64,000 bases of DNA from Neostapfia colusana (taxonomy: Eukaryota > Streptophyta > Magnoliopsida > Poales > Poaceae). The stretch is taken from assembly GCA_030760725.1 (NCBI GenBank), contig JASWHV010000008.1, forward strand, positions 51,559,671 to 51,623,670, read 5' to 3'. The notes below the pieces were generated by a model. The model was given only the letters and a program-made list of their open reading frames with translations, made no database searches and had not been told where the DNA came from. How positions within the stretch are numbered: position 1 is the stretch's first letter; each line of letters starts with the position of its first letter. The position numbers were made by a program, and so were the translations under genes. Below are positions 23,569 through 35,200 of this stretch, piece after piece.

Positions 23569-25318
23569 CTAACGCCCTGGCCCGTCACCGTCGGAACTGG
23601 AGTCCTCACCGTCATGCACTGTCTTTATGACACGCTGAGGCTCCTGGAACCCCACCTGGTGGGCAGCGGTAACTGGGGCATCGGCCTTCTGTTTGCCATC
23701 CCTCTGAGGGTAGGGCGGTGCTTCAGCCCTCTGCTGTCTTCCATTGCGGAAGCGCTCTACGAGCTTCTGGATCTCCCAGCACTCGGCAGCAGTATGGTTG
23801 CAGGGGCCATGCACGGGGCATAGCCCGCCTTGGCCACTGTCTGGGGCCGGTGATTGCCGCTGCCTCTTGTCGGGGCGTGGCCCCCGAGCTCCACTGGTCA
23901 TCGCAGCTGCGGCGACGGGGGCCGTGAATGGTGACTTCGTCTTGCCACTCCCCCGGTTCTTGATCTTCTTGCCACCCCCATAGGCAGCCGCACCGGACCC
24001 GGGCTGTCCTCCTGACTCGGAGGTCGGCAGAGCGCGCCAGTTACGCCCTTCGGCTGCTCTGGCGCACTTGTCCGCCAGGCTGAAGAGCTCCGAGACGTCG
24101 CGGACCTCTCTGGTCGCGAGCTTCTCAAGCATTTTCTCGTCCCGGACACCCTGTCGGAACGCCACCACCACAGAGGCGCTTTGGATATGTGGGATGGTGT
24201 TGCGCACCTGAGAGAACCGCTGGATGAAAGAGCGCAGCGACTCCCCAGGTTGTTGTTTGACGGCGTGGAGGTCGAGCTCCGTGCCGGGACGGGTGTAGGA
24301 GCTGCTGAAGTTGGCGATGAACTGCCGGCAGAGCTCCCCCCAGGAGGTTATGGACCCCTGAGGTAGGTTCATGAGCCAAGACCGAGCTGGGCCGGTCAAG
24401 GCGACGGGGAAGTAGTTGGCCATGACAGCCTCGTCCCCTCCTGCGGCAAGTATGGCGGTGGAGTAGATCTGGAGGAACTCCGCTGGGTTGACGCTGCCGT
24501 CGTACTTCTTGGGCAGGTGCGGGCGGAACTTGCGTGGCCACCTTGCGAAGCGAAGGTGAGGTGCAAGGGCCGCACATCCTGCACCTGCTGCCGCAGGTAT
24601 AGGCGCTGCGAACGCTTGGTTCGCACCTGGCGCTGCGTATCCCGGCATGGGCAAGGCTGCACCATAGACCGGGGCCGCTACTTGCGGCGCATATGGTTGT
24701 GGCATATGCTGCGCAGCATATGCCTGAGGCGGGGCTCGCATGGCGAAGACCTGCCCTTCTGGTTGTGTCGAGGCCGACGACATGCTGTTGCCTGCCTCAT
24801 GGTTGCGACGCCTTTCTCGGCGTCGCTCGAGGTACACCCGGGCGTCCTGCCCCAAGTGGCACCGTTCCAGTTCCCTTCGCAGGTCCGTCGACAGGAGCCT
24901 GGAGGAGCCGGAATCCGCCGTTAGCCCGTCAACCGTGGGTGTGCGCGTTAGCGACACAGCCGGTTGCCCTGGGCGCCGTCCTCGCCGAAACCGAGGGTTC
25001 GCGGCGGCGGCGACGAGGCGGTCCACCTCGCGGACCCATTGCTGGGTCGCTGAATGGGGCGCATCCCCCGCAGGTGGGTTGCGCAGCAGCGCTCTTGCTG
25101 CAGCTAGCGCACCTCCATGGTGTACGCTCAGCGCTGCAGAAGACCTCACACTGGTCGGGGCCTGCATAGCCGGAGTCGGTGTTGCCGGAGTCGGCTGCTG
25201 GCTACCCGCTTGTGCCGACACACTCCGTCCTGAGTGTGTCGACATGTACTCCCCAGTGGTCATGGTTCGCCGTGAACGTGGGGGGGGGAGAGTTTGCCGC
25301 TGAAGGGAGCTTGGTCAT
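23569..25318 (-). pseudogene. gag: Element D gag (intact from internal start; frame slip near N terminus)
   Basis: Gag of a pol-less element. From an internal Met at 25263 a 564-residue frame is open to the stop at 23569. Features in order: Ala/Pro-rich N-terminal region; Arg-rich helix (YLERRRERRRNHE, about residue 140); retrotransposon gag core (RKFRPHLPKKYDGSVNPAEFLQ, LTGPARSWLMNLPQGSITSW, FRQGVRDEKMLEKLA); Lys-rich GGGKKIKNRGSGKTK; and a knuckle CPVHGPCNHTAAEC, CX2HX4HX4C, with His in place of the second Cys. The ancestral ATG is at 25316-25318, as in element E. A run of nine Cs (25280-25288 on the plus strand, as G) puts it out of frame with the rest. Without it the capsid core would still be complete if the internal Met is used. 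Confidence 0.85.
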
Positions 25319-25360
25319 CTTCGTCGGCGGAAACTCGTCACGCTAGGGGAAAAGCCCCCT

Positions 25361-25375
25361 ACCTGGCGCGCCAAA
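25361..25375 (-). other. Element D primer-binding site
   Basis: On the minus strand TTTGGCGCGCCAGGT directly follows the 5' LTR. Identical in element E (39164-39178). Typical of a grass gypsy family; the tRNA is not identified here. Confidence 0.65.
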
Positions 25376-26472
25376 TGTCGAAGTGTTCGGTCGACACTTC
25401 CCCCGGGCCTGCACTAGGCAGTCCGCGGAGGTTCTTTTTTCGGAGGGGCTAGTTCCTAGCGGAGAGCTTGCGCAGATGGTCGAGTTAGTGAGAGCTTGAC
25501 ACGGAGAGTTTTACATGGTTCAGGACGCCGGAGCGTAAAACCCTACGTCCACGGTGAGCTATGGAGCTCGCTGTATTGCTTGCTGCTCAGGGCCGGGGGC
25601 CTGAGCTTGGGGGTGAGTTACAGCTTGAGAGTGTATGGCTAGCGTATGAGTTGCAAAATGCGAACCCTTGCTATCGACGCCTACCCGAGCCTTTTATAGT
25701 CCAGGACTCGGGCGGTTTACAAGGGGTGCCGGGACCCGACAGGTGGTCCCAGGAAGATTGTCTATTATCTACCGTATCTGTAGTTACGCCGGTAGTTGCC
25801 TCTGGTCGAAGGCTTCTGAGTCTTCATCTTGCCGCCCTGCCCATGCCGCACGCTAGTCGTAGTGGTTGATGACGGCGCAGGCGGCATGGGATGTCTTGTC
25901 GCAGCGTTTATTAGCTGGCAGGTTCTGACACCGCGCGCCAGTCTGTGATGCGACTGGGCGCAACGGCACCTGACAGACGCGTGCTCCGCGTTTCCGCGTC
26001 TTGGGAAGACGCGGGCCTTGAATACCTTGTACGGGCAAGGTGTGGGGCGCCTTTACGCCCGCTGCCTACCGCTCGGGGGCGGGCAGCACCGTTCTTCTGG
26101 CCACGTGGCGGGTCCGGAGCCCTTCTCTGAGGAGAGAAGGGTCCGGCCTGCGGGGCACGTGGAGCCTCCGGACCTCTCCCCGCGGAGGGGGAGGTCCGGC
26201 TTCTGTATGCCACGTGGCGGGCCCGGAGCTCTCCTCTGCGGAGAGGGAGGTCCGGCCCCGCTGGACGCGTGGCGTCTTCGGACCTCTCTCCCGCGGAGGG
26301 GGAGGTCCGGCTTCTGTATGCCACGTGGCGGGCCCGGAGCTCTCCTCTGAGGAGAGGGAGGTCCGGCCCCGCCGGACGCGTGGCGCCTTCGGAGCTCTCC
26401 CTGCGGAGAAGGGCGAGTACCTTAGGCATTTTACCCTGTGCGCGGGGGTACCCCATATCTCAGGTACCGACA
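25376..26472 (-). repeat. Element D 5' LTR
   Basis: Matches 18411-19507 with about 23 differences counted by eye. TATA box at 25691-25698 (minus strand), six G-box modules at about 26100-26430, terminal hairpin at 25380-25400. Confidence 0.92.
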
Positions 26473-27494
26473 CACCCCAACCTTAGGTGCCTGGCCTTTG
26501 TTGTCTTGGGGTTGGTTTGGAGGTCCCTGTACTGCTGGTCGAGGTGGATATGCAGGGCGAGGCTGCTGTACAAACTGACGTTGCGGCTGTGCTGGTGCTG
26601 CCGGAGGCCTGAAGTTCGGGTTGTACCCTCTTGGTGCTGAGTAGGGTACCGCAGCACGGTTCGTCTGCCCTGCAGGTTGCTGCATCAGACGTGGGCGTGT
26701 GTTGCTCCCTGAGGCTTGGTGTGACCACCCGGCCTTCCTCTTGTTCTCATTTTCCAAGACCTTCAGCTTCCGTTCTACCACAAACGCTCTGTCCACCATC
26801 TTTTGGAAGCTTTCATATTCGTTGGAGGACATTGCGCACTGCATTTCTGCGGTAAGCCCTTCCACGAAACAATCCTGTTTCTGCTCATCAGTCTCTATGT
26901 CCCGTGGGGCATAACGGGATAGTTGAGTAAATTTAGTGAGGTATTCCCTCACCGTCATGTTTCCCTGCTGCAGTCCCAAGAACTCCTTCCTCTTGTTTTT
27001 GAGTTCACCTCTTGGAATGTAATGGTTGCGGAAGCTACGCTTGAACTCTTCCCAAGTGATGTTCTCAGGGTCATGATGGCAGCCACGTAGGCGGTCCACC
27101 AATCAGCAGCAGGTCCATGCAATTGATGAGAGGCAAACAGCACCCTCTCATACCCTTGGCACTGTATGATCCTCATCTTACTTTCAATGGTCTTCAGCCA
27201 ATCATCTGCCTCCAGAGGTTCAGCAGCACTTGCAAACTTTGGAGGTTGAGTTCCTAGAAACTCACTCAACCTTGGTTGGCGTGGTGCAGCTTGTGGAGGT
27301 GGAACTTGATGCAAGTTGGCCACCACTTGAGTCAAGTTCTGGATGAGCTGATTTTGATTCTCCAGCATTTGGTGGAGGGGATCAACTCCTTCACGGCGAC
27401 CACCCCGGTCCTGGCCTCCAGAAAGATGAGGGTTGCATTCCTCATCGTTGTTGTTGGCGGGGTTGGCAGCACGTCCTTTTCCTCTTCCGACCAT
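26473..27494 (-). pseudogene. gag: Element C gag, N-terminal part (one frameshift)
   Basis: ATG at 27492-27494 opens MVGRGKGRAANP. A short coiled-coil (LHQMLENQNQLIQNLTQVVANLHQ) precedes the gag core (PPKFASAAEPLEADDWLKTIESKM, LHGPAADWWTAY). A single-base loss at about 27078 shifts the frame within the segment where the core continues as HHDPENITWEEFKRSFRNHY. The second frame runs on through QGNMTVREYLTKFTQLSRYAP and a Gln/Pro-rich tail to the insertion of element D. The knuckle and pol continue at 18410 and below. Structural capsid protein of the element; broken in this copy. Confidence 0.9.
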
Positions 27495-27798
27495 CTGGCA
27501 GAATCAACCAATGTTAATTTTAAAGCATTTAGTATCATCTTACTACTTTTATTTGTTTGTACTTTGAAGTGTTGAGGCTTTGTTATACTTTACTGAGGGT
27601 TCATTTCTCACACAAAAATAAATGCAATATTATTACATGTGGGTTCACACCCCAAAGCAAAACAGTCTAAAGACGAGACTGTGGACAATTGCTCATGGCT
27701 TCCACAACTCACGTCACACACCAAGCATTATCACACCATTAACTTAACTTAACGACTCAACTATTCGACATCTTGCTAACTAAGGGAGGGACTCTACA
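27495..27798 (-). other. Element C spacer between pre-gag frame and gag
   Basis: About 300 bp, AT-rich, with no frame and no recognised signal; separates the pre-gag stop from the gag start. Confidence 0.5.
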
Positions 27799-28578
27799 CT
27801 ACTCGTTTTCTTGAGCTGGCTCCTCGGGATCTTCCTCATCATTTCGGCTTCCTTCTGACTCTGCTTTGGGTGGGGAGGCTGCTGGTGGAGAAGTGCGACA
27901 ACGCCTTATCGCCCAACGATCTGGGGAGCCAGGAGTCCATGTATCATTCACGGTGACACACAGTTCATTCCCATCTCCTCTTTCTCTCGCCCTTAAGCAG
28001 GCTCGCAGCAACGCCTCCATTTCCTTCAGGGTGTCCCGGACATTCTGAAGCTCTTGGTGACACTCCTGCAGTCGAGTGCCGAGCATAGCAGCATCTTCCA
28101 AGCACAAGTCCATGTGCTCATGGGAAGTCCCTTGCTGCACCGGCGGGTACTTGTACTCCGTGGTACCACTCTCACGTTGGAGGACATACATGTACTCAGT
28201 TTTGTCCAAGTGGCGACGATAGATGTAACTCTGGCAGGTGATGGCCTCCCAGGTGACATCTTTCTCTGCATCGACCTGTGTTGCTCTACAAGCTGGAGAG
28301 TGGTGGATCTTAAGCAGCTGATTTTCGTGTATAATCCTCATCTCTGAACTCCATTCTTCCCCCTTCTCACGGATGATCCTGGTGGAGTTATAGTGGATGA
28401 TTAGCTTGCCCGTATTGCCGGCGGCTTCGAGCATACATCGAAGACGGCGCAACAAGCCTCCTACTGCCAAACCGTAGGAAAGGTACGTCACCGGACGGCT
28501 CTCCTCTCTTTCGGCAAGGGCAACTACGGGAACTCTCCCTCCTGTGGACTTGCGGGCGGTGCGAATCATGCGAACCAT
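27799..28578 (-). CDS. Element C pre-gag sense reading frame, 259 residues, intact, unknown function
   Basis: A complete frame from ATG at 28576-28578 to a stop at 27799, between the primer site and gag, in the sense of the element. No named domain recognised. Visible: a basic N terminus (MVRMIRTARKSTGGR), a middle region with several Trp/Tyr residues (CQSYIYRRHLDKTEYMYVLQRE), a coiled-coil segment (LGTRLQECHQELQNVRDTLKEMEALLRACL), then an acidic Glu/Pro-rich C terminus. It corresponds in position and coiled-coil end to the pre-gag frame of element A. Sense additional ORFs are known in some plant gypsy families. Being intact in a copy whose gag and pol are broken hints at recent constraint, but the copy is young, so this is weak evidence. 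Confidence 0.65.
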   Translation of the reverse strand: MVRMIRTARKSTGGRVPVVALAEREESRPVTYLSYGLAVGGLLRRLRCMLEAAGNTGKLIIHYNSTRIIREKGEEWSSEMRIIHENQLLKIHHSPACRATQVDAEKDVTWEAITCQSYIYRRHLDKTEYMYVLQRESGTTEYKYPPVQQGTSHEHMDLCLEDAAMLGTRLQECHQELQNVRDTLKEMEALLRACLRARERGDGNELCVTVNDTWTPGSPDRWAIRRCRTSPPAASPPKAESEGSRNDEEDPEEPAQENE

Positions 28579-28776
28579 CTAAAACAAAAAGAATTTAAAA
28601 TTAGGTTAGATAAACTCTCAAACAAAAATCCTATTTTGAATGAAAGTTGGGGTAAGATGAAGAAAGTGACTCCATTAAATTACACTTTTCAACACACACC
28701 TTGTAAAATAGTTTTTTAAGAAAATAGGGCCCTTAAATACGTCCATTTCTACCTAGGTCCACGTTCCTACGGGCAA
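28579..28776 (-). other. Element C leader
   Basis: About 200 bp of AT-rich untranslated leader between primer site and the pre-gag ATG. Nothing else recognised. Confidence 0.5.
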
Positions 28777-28793
28777 CCTTGGCTCTGATACCA
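28777..28793 (-). other. Element C primer-binding site (initiator tRNA-Met type)
   Basis: Minus strand TGGTATCAGAGCCAAGG, four bases from the LTR: a full match to the common plant gypsy primer site. Confidence 0.9.
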
Positions 28794-28797
28794 CCTC

Positions 28798-31700
28798 TGT
28801 CACACCCAGTTTTTCCGAAGAACAACCAAGTGAATAACACATGTATGCCAGGATCATTTTCTCATACATGTGATGACAAATAGTGAAGCATCATTTATTA
28901 CAAGCCAGGTGTCGAATATAAATAAATCTTACATCGCAAATGTCTTGATGGACAATAATAAGTTCATCACAAGTAAATAAACTAGCAGCGGAATATTATT
29001 CTTGAGGGCTCCGTCACAGGCGTTGTCCGGGGGTCTCCATGAACCTAGAAACCTTCTTCGGGTCCAAAGTCTTGGTCATTATACACCATCTCATTATCTT
29101 GACCTGAGCAGCAATATAAACCAACAAAATATGCAAGGTTGAGTACCGATGGTACTCAGCAAGTGTGGGAAATTTATGTCATGCATGGCTAGAACAAGGG
29201 GAGGTTGAACTCATGGTTAAAGCACTACGCAATTAATACCTATCACCTTAGCTTATTAAGCACCTACATTACTACACAGGTGAAATGGTCCCAATCTCCC
29301 ATCCCATCATCATAACCAAATAACCATAACATCATGTTCAATGTTAAGCTCCCCGCTTAACATCCAAAACCTCCAAAACCATCACTCCTCTAATCATGAA
29401 TAAGTCCAAGCCGCTCTTGACCGTGAGCACGGCTGTCATGACAGTTTTGACTCTGCAGAGTTTGTACCACTGTACCCACATGTAGTGATTTCATCCCCCG
29501 TTGCCGGGTGGACTAAAAGAACCTCCATTATGCCAGTGGCTACGAACCACATTCACACTTCCCAGGTGTGTAGCCAGGAGATCACTACGAAGCCTTTACA
29601 AAGGGATTCCCGACGAGCGTGGGCCCACTGAGGTTTCACCCCTAACAGCATACAAGAGGCTCCAACCGCGCTGCAGTGGCCCCCTCTTGAGCCTTGCGGT
29701 TCATATGGTAGTCCAGCTGACACCTATTCCCCGCACCATCCAACACACCCATACTACGTCGGGGATACACCTAATTAATTGGCCAAGCTGCCCCATCTCA
29801 GCATGTGTTGGCACTGTAAAGCCAGGTTACATGCTCCATGAACCGGTCCTTAGGATCCAGGCAAGTACTAAACACAAACCCGAGTCTCGTGCACCCAGCA
29901 CACAACCAAAACATCCAACTTGCCTTGATCCCTACCTCTACATAACTCACAATATCTCATTCAAGAGTATGGTAAAATAAACTGATGATCTCATATCCCA
30001 AATATCCCATTCTAAGCATGGCTAAGCATATGCATAATAATAAATGACATGATAAAATAAATCCCAACCCAAGCTACAAGGAAACAAGGTAATGCAATTC
30101 TAGGGAAACTTCCTAACATGGGTTTCATATTTCATTTGACAATGCAAATAATTCTATCTACACATCCTAGCATAGAATCAAAGTGGTCAAGGACACTTGC
30201 CTCCTTCTTGCTGCTCTTGAAATGGGTAGTCCTGATCTTGGAAAGGGATAACTTGCTCTTGAGCAGGTTCTACATCATACCATCACACATAGCAAAAGAA
30301 AAACAACAATCCATAAGACATAGTTCACACTTCCACTTCATACAAACCACACATTCATATTTATGAAAGTCATTCACCATTATGTGTGTTGTGGTTACTT
30401 TATGTGTGTTGGTTTGTGGCTTGCATGCACTTTTAATTATATGTGTATGATTCCTACTTTTGTGTTCACATTTATACTTACATACTATATATATATATGA
30501 GTTTCCAATTTAAATAAATTCCTTATATTCAACTACTACACCTTTTTACTACCAAGTATGTATGAAAGGTATTTTTCTTCTCCATATGTGCCTTCAGAAT
30601 TTCTACCAACCCTAAACTGAATTCTTTGGATTTTAGAAACTCTATTTATCATTTACTAGTTGCTATATTTTCAGATTTATTTTTCTATGCATAAATGTGT
30701 ACTTTATTATGAAAATAATAATACACATCATCTAAACAGAATAGGTTCTGGTCCTAAATAATTTAATAATATATTTTGACCTTTGCCTCTGATGTAAACT
30801 ATTTCACAATTATTTTCCATATTTTCTAAAACTATTCATTACTTAAAAATGTGTCCCTAAATGTGAATAATAAATTAAACAGATTCAATTCAGCCCAAAA
30901 TATGTTTTTATCCCACTCCAAAGTTTCCTAAATACTGAGAAAGTCTTTACTTAAATTTTGACAATATGTTTGTCCCACTTTTTAATTTTTAAATACTAGC
31001 CACATATTCAATTTCCTAAATTAAATACTCAACAGGGCTAAAAAGGTAAACTCACCCCACTACAGGGTCTATAATATTATTTTCAGAATTTCCAGGGGTA
31101 TAGCTACACTTATCAGAGGGGTTTTTCCTAATTTTTATTAAGTCCAGGGGCTAAAACTGATTTTTAAATGAATTTACATGATTTTCTGAAGTTCTAGGGG
31201 CTAGATCAGAAGTTTCCGGGGCTAGCTCTTATTTCCCGAGAATCCCAGGGGGTAGCACACAAGATTTCCAGTCTTTATAACGCGGGGCTGACGTGGACCG
31301 TCCGATTTTAAACCGACGGCTGAGATTATAACGTCGAACCGGTACGCGGGGATTTAAACCCTACTGTGCGATTTAAAATAAACGGCGCACAAGCGGCCAC
31401 GTCGCTCTGATCGAGCGCGGGCGGCGCTGCCGACGGCGCACGGCGGCGGGAAGCGGCGATCTCGCCGGAGACTTTCGGATCTTCGAGAATTCTTCCTAGA
31501 ACTGTGATTTTATGGCATAGATCGGTAGAAGAGAGGTCGGGGATCTCACCTCGGGGGTTTTCTTGAGCTCGGAGGTCCTGGAAGATGATCGGCGACGAGG
31601 TCCGAGGTGAATTCACGGCGAGGCTCGTCGGCGCTGTGTTTACACCGCAGGTCACCGAGTTTTCTGCACCTGCAAGGTTCCCCGGAGGCGGTGGATCAAG

Positions 31701-32227
31701 ACCAGCGAGTTAGATCGGAATTTCCGAGCTTAGATCGGCCAGAATTCGCCGGAGAAGTCTCGGTTCTCACCGGAGGAAAATCGGCGGATCGTGTGGGAAA
31801 AACAAAACGAGGCCGGGGTTTTTATAGACGGGGGAGGGCGGCTGAGTGGTTTAGATCGAGTTTGCGTCGCCCCCGAACAGAATTCGGCTGGAATACGCGA
31901 GAATTCCAGATCGGTTTCGATTCGGGAGAGAGAGTCTGGCGCTGGCGCGAGGTAGACGATGATCTGGTGGGCCCTGCCTGTCAGTGTAAGGAAGCGGCGC
32001 GCGCGGCTGCGGGCTGGCGCGGCGCTGGTTGGGCCGGCTGGTGGGTTGCGGCCTACTGGCCGGTTTTTTTTCTGTTTTCCCGTTTTTTTCTATTTCTTTT
32101 CTGATTTGAGTTTAATTTGAATTCCAGTTTGAATTTGAATTTTTGCAAAACATGCAACACGTCCAAAAATTTTTAAATTCCCCTCGTAACATGATTTAGG
32201 GTCTTAACAAAATTTTGGGGTGTTACA
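28798..32227 (-). repeat. Element C 5' LTR (3,430 bp)
   Basis: Partner of 11487-14913. TATA box at 31819-31826 (minus strand), stem-loop at 29140-29158. The LTR terminus ctcat/TTACA at 32227 defines the target duplication. Confidence 0.93.
29140..29158 (-). promoter_or_regulatory. LTR stem-loop, element C 5' LTR
   Basis: TGAGTACC-gat-GGTACTCA, identical to the copy at 11829. Confidence 0.65.
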
Positions 32228-35200
32228 CTCATCCTCGGAACTTTCCTCATAATTCTCACCTGCACACAGCTCAAATATTACAACCATGAGCACGAAGGCT
32301 CAGCAAGTCTTAATAGACAACCCTAGCCATGGAACTCTACATGCAAGGATGTGTAAGATACGAAAAAGGACTTTGCAATAAAGACACGCCTACATGTTGA
32401 TCCTTACTTTCAGTTTTATAGCAACAGTTTAATGAGCCTTAGGCAACCCCCACATCGGAAGTCCACAATCAAACAAGAAACACTTTCCTCCGATGTGGTG
32501 ATGCCCAAAGTGAAAAATAAACTTAATTAGCTCTATGTCTACAACAGACATGGTTTCCAAACAGTAATAATTCATCACAGCATATTATCATTCCTCTGGC
32601 TTATTGCTCTTCTTACTACGTCACCTAACAGTGAACAAGCGGTACTCAAATAACCGCGAGGGACGGTGATTGCAATCAGGAGACACCCGGACAACACGTT
32701 GCATACACCCACTTTCAGAAGCGTGATTCCACACCCCTTCCTACTCTGTTGTATACAACAACCTTTCAAAGGCAACCCAAATGCCGAACTGGTCCATCCG
32801 TAATGGGCAGGAGGTCCCCACGTGGAGCGTGACTGTGCCCACCGGCAGATTTACACCTTGCTACCCTCAACCCACTCCTATTTATAGTTGGGTAAGCCTC
32901 GGCAACTAGGTTAACCAATTACATCGGTTTCCTGCTTATGTTAGTATGCCATCCGGTACTGTTTGATACTTGTTCAGCAGGCCCGCACACGACTTGGTCC
33001 TCAATCGACACCAACAGGGCTACACACGTGAGACCTCAGGTCACTGCTTCCTATCCCCCCTGTTGGGTCTCATTTTCTCCACTCTTAAGCCATTTTCTAT
33101 TCTGACCAAACTGTGTGATAAAACCTTACCTCGCGAGTAGATTCCAACTACTCGACTGCTACCGAGATCCTAAGCATATTAGCACGGCATTCTCTACTCG
33201 TCGAGTCTGTAAACTATCCACCCCTCCGTAGGATTTAAAAGAGTATGCAAGTGGAATTTCAATCACCGTAACTCTAATGCAAGCATTCACCCTAGACATA
33301 AGTGATACAAATAAAGAATTTGCAAAAGTACTTAAATGCAAATATGGGCTTGCCTGGTTGTGAGTTAAATGGGAAGTCAACTTCTGGTGGGAGGACGTCC
33401 AAGGGCTCCGGTGTGTCCTCAACTTCGGTCACTAAATGAAATGTAGCAAAATATATGTATAAGTTTTAAGGACTTACAAGAATTCACTTCTATTCATAGC
33501 TACTGCTACTTATGTTCCTTAATTGGCTTGGGATTTTTACAGAGGATACTAAACTCTCTAAGGATGATCTGAGCAAAATTTGAAGAAATGTTATTGCACA
33601 TTGTGGTCTCCAATATTCCCACAAGCACAAGTCTTCTCTGAATTTTGAGCCCGAATCAGGAGCTTTGACATAGCTGACAGTGGAAGATCTGATTATGGTA
33701 AGTCTCCATGGTTCTAACAAAATTTGTTTCACCATTTTCGGAGCTACCAACAGAGAGATATGAATTTTGGAAGTTGGACAGGAGTTCTGAAAAGTTTTTG
33801 TTTAAATTTGAATTTTCAAATAAAGGCTGAACTTTGGAAGGCAATTTGGACTAGCAAATGAACTCCAATGAATCCCAAAATTTTACAGAATATCATTAAT
33901 ATCATGAGGAATCTTCTGGCCAACTTTGAAGAAATTCCATAAGAGAGATCTTCTGGAATAAATTCCCAAAGATTTAATTTTGATGAATTTTGGAGACATT
34001 TCCAGAGATCTTCAGATCAATTTCTTTGCATTTCTGCAAAGTACTGACTAAGAGGAATCCAACAAAATTTGTTTCACAAATTTTGTACATCCCTACAGAA
34101 AGTTATGGAGGTATGAAGTTTGAACCATTTTTCTGGAAATCAATTCTATGATTTTTAGCTAATTTATTTAACCCTGAGATAACCTACTGATTAAGCCCTC
34201 TAAATCAGCTCCAAAAATCCTAAAATTTTTACTGGAGATCAGGAACTATGAAAATCATTGGCTTCCCAAAATTGGGAATTTTTCATTGAGAATCCTTCCT
34301 GGAATTAATCCCTAAAGGATTTACTAAAAAGAATTCCACAGAATATACTGGGCATTTTCATAGCAAGAACTTTGTTTCTCTGCAAAGTACATCTTATTAG
34401 GAATCCAGCAAAATTTGTCTCACTAATTTTGGGGAAACCTTGCCCGGCAGCTAATTTCCCCGCATGAAAACGGCCGAAAATAGGTCGGCACCGGCGGGGC
34501 GGCTCGGGAGCTCGGCATCGACGCGTTCTGGCATGTCCGAAGCTTCTCCCGGCGATCTACGTTGCCCTAAAGCATCCCCAGAGCTCTTGGAGCATGGAAC
34601 GCACCTCAATTAGTGCAGCAATTGGCGGGAATAGGGCGGTCACCGGAGGCCCGACCCGTTTTTGCCACCGGCGGCGAATTCTCATCGCCCGGGGCGTGGG
34701 AAGGCTGGTTTAATGCGTGCTTTGGCGTGGTAGGGCGCTAGGGTTACTAGTTTTTGTGGCTTGAATTGTAGAACCGATGATCAACCACGTTGGACAAATT
34801 TCCAGATTCGGCTCACGTCGGTTCAACACGTTCGCCGGTGCAAAAACCAAAATTACTGCTAGCCGGCGATGGGGAAGGGCAAGGGGACTGTTGTAGCATG
34901 ATATACACACCTTGGCGCACCTTAGGGAGGTGTTGGTCGTGTGGGAGAGGCATTGGAGCGGCCGGAAGGCGAGGAGCAGCGAGGTGCAACGTCAGCTCTG
35001 TTTTTCCGGTGAAGAACAGCTCGGGCACAGCGAGGGGAGGCCGGGGACGTGCTGAGGTGTGGTGGATGACGTCCAGTGGAGGTCGGCGCAGCTCCTAGTC
35101 GACTCAGCTGGGCGCCACAGTCCTTAGATGGTGATCGGGGATGCGAGCAGAGACGAGGCGGCGCCCTTTCCTTCGAGCGCGTGCGTACGAGCGCTGTTTT

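Larger units (their letters stand above)
18411..26472 (-). mobile_element. Element D: gag-only LTR retrotransposon (TR-GAG type) with antisense frame, minus strand
   Basis: 8,062 bp, target duplication caccc (18406-18410 and 26473-26477), inserted in the gag of element C just before its zinc knuckle. LTRs 18411-19507 and 25376-26472 (1,097 bp each; by eye about 23 mismatches, near 2%). Primer site next to the right LTR, gag on the minus strand (23569-25318), antisense coiled-coil frame (19999-21730, plus strand), polypurine tract 19508-19520. No protease, RT or integrase is present anywhere. It therefore needs a partner's enzymes. The same family occurs as element E. Confidence 0.92.
11487..32227 (-). 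mobile_element. Element C: Ty3/gypsy chromovirus, minus strand
   Basis: Complete element with target duplication ctcat (11482-11486 and 32228-32232). In element order: 5' LTR 28798-32227, primer site 28777-28793, pre-gag frame 27799-28578, gag 26473-27494 continued at 18410 and below, protease-RT-RNase H-integrase-chromodomain 14959-18400, polypurine tract about 14914-14930, 3' LTR 11487-14913. About 12.7 kb when element D is removed. The coding region has few lesions: one gag frameshift and three amber codons. RT and integrase catalytic residues are intact, so it is much younger than element A. Confidence 0.93.

Noticed and set aside
29501..29980. 159-residue frame on the plus strand within the C LTR
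   Set aside because: The equivalent sequence in the other LTR (12190-12670) is interrupted by a one-base difference; no coding features.
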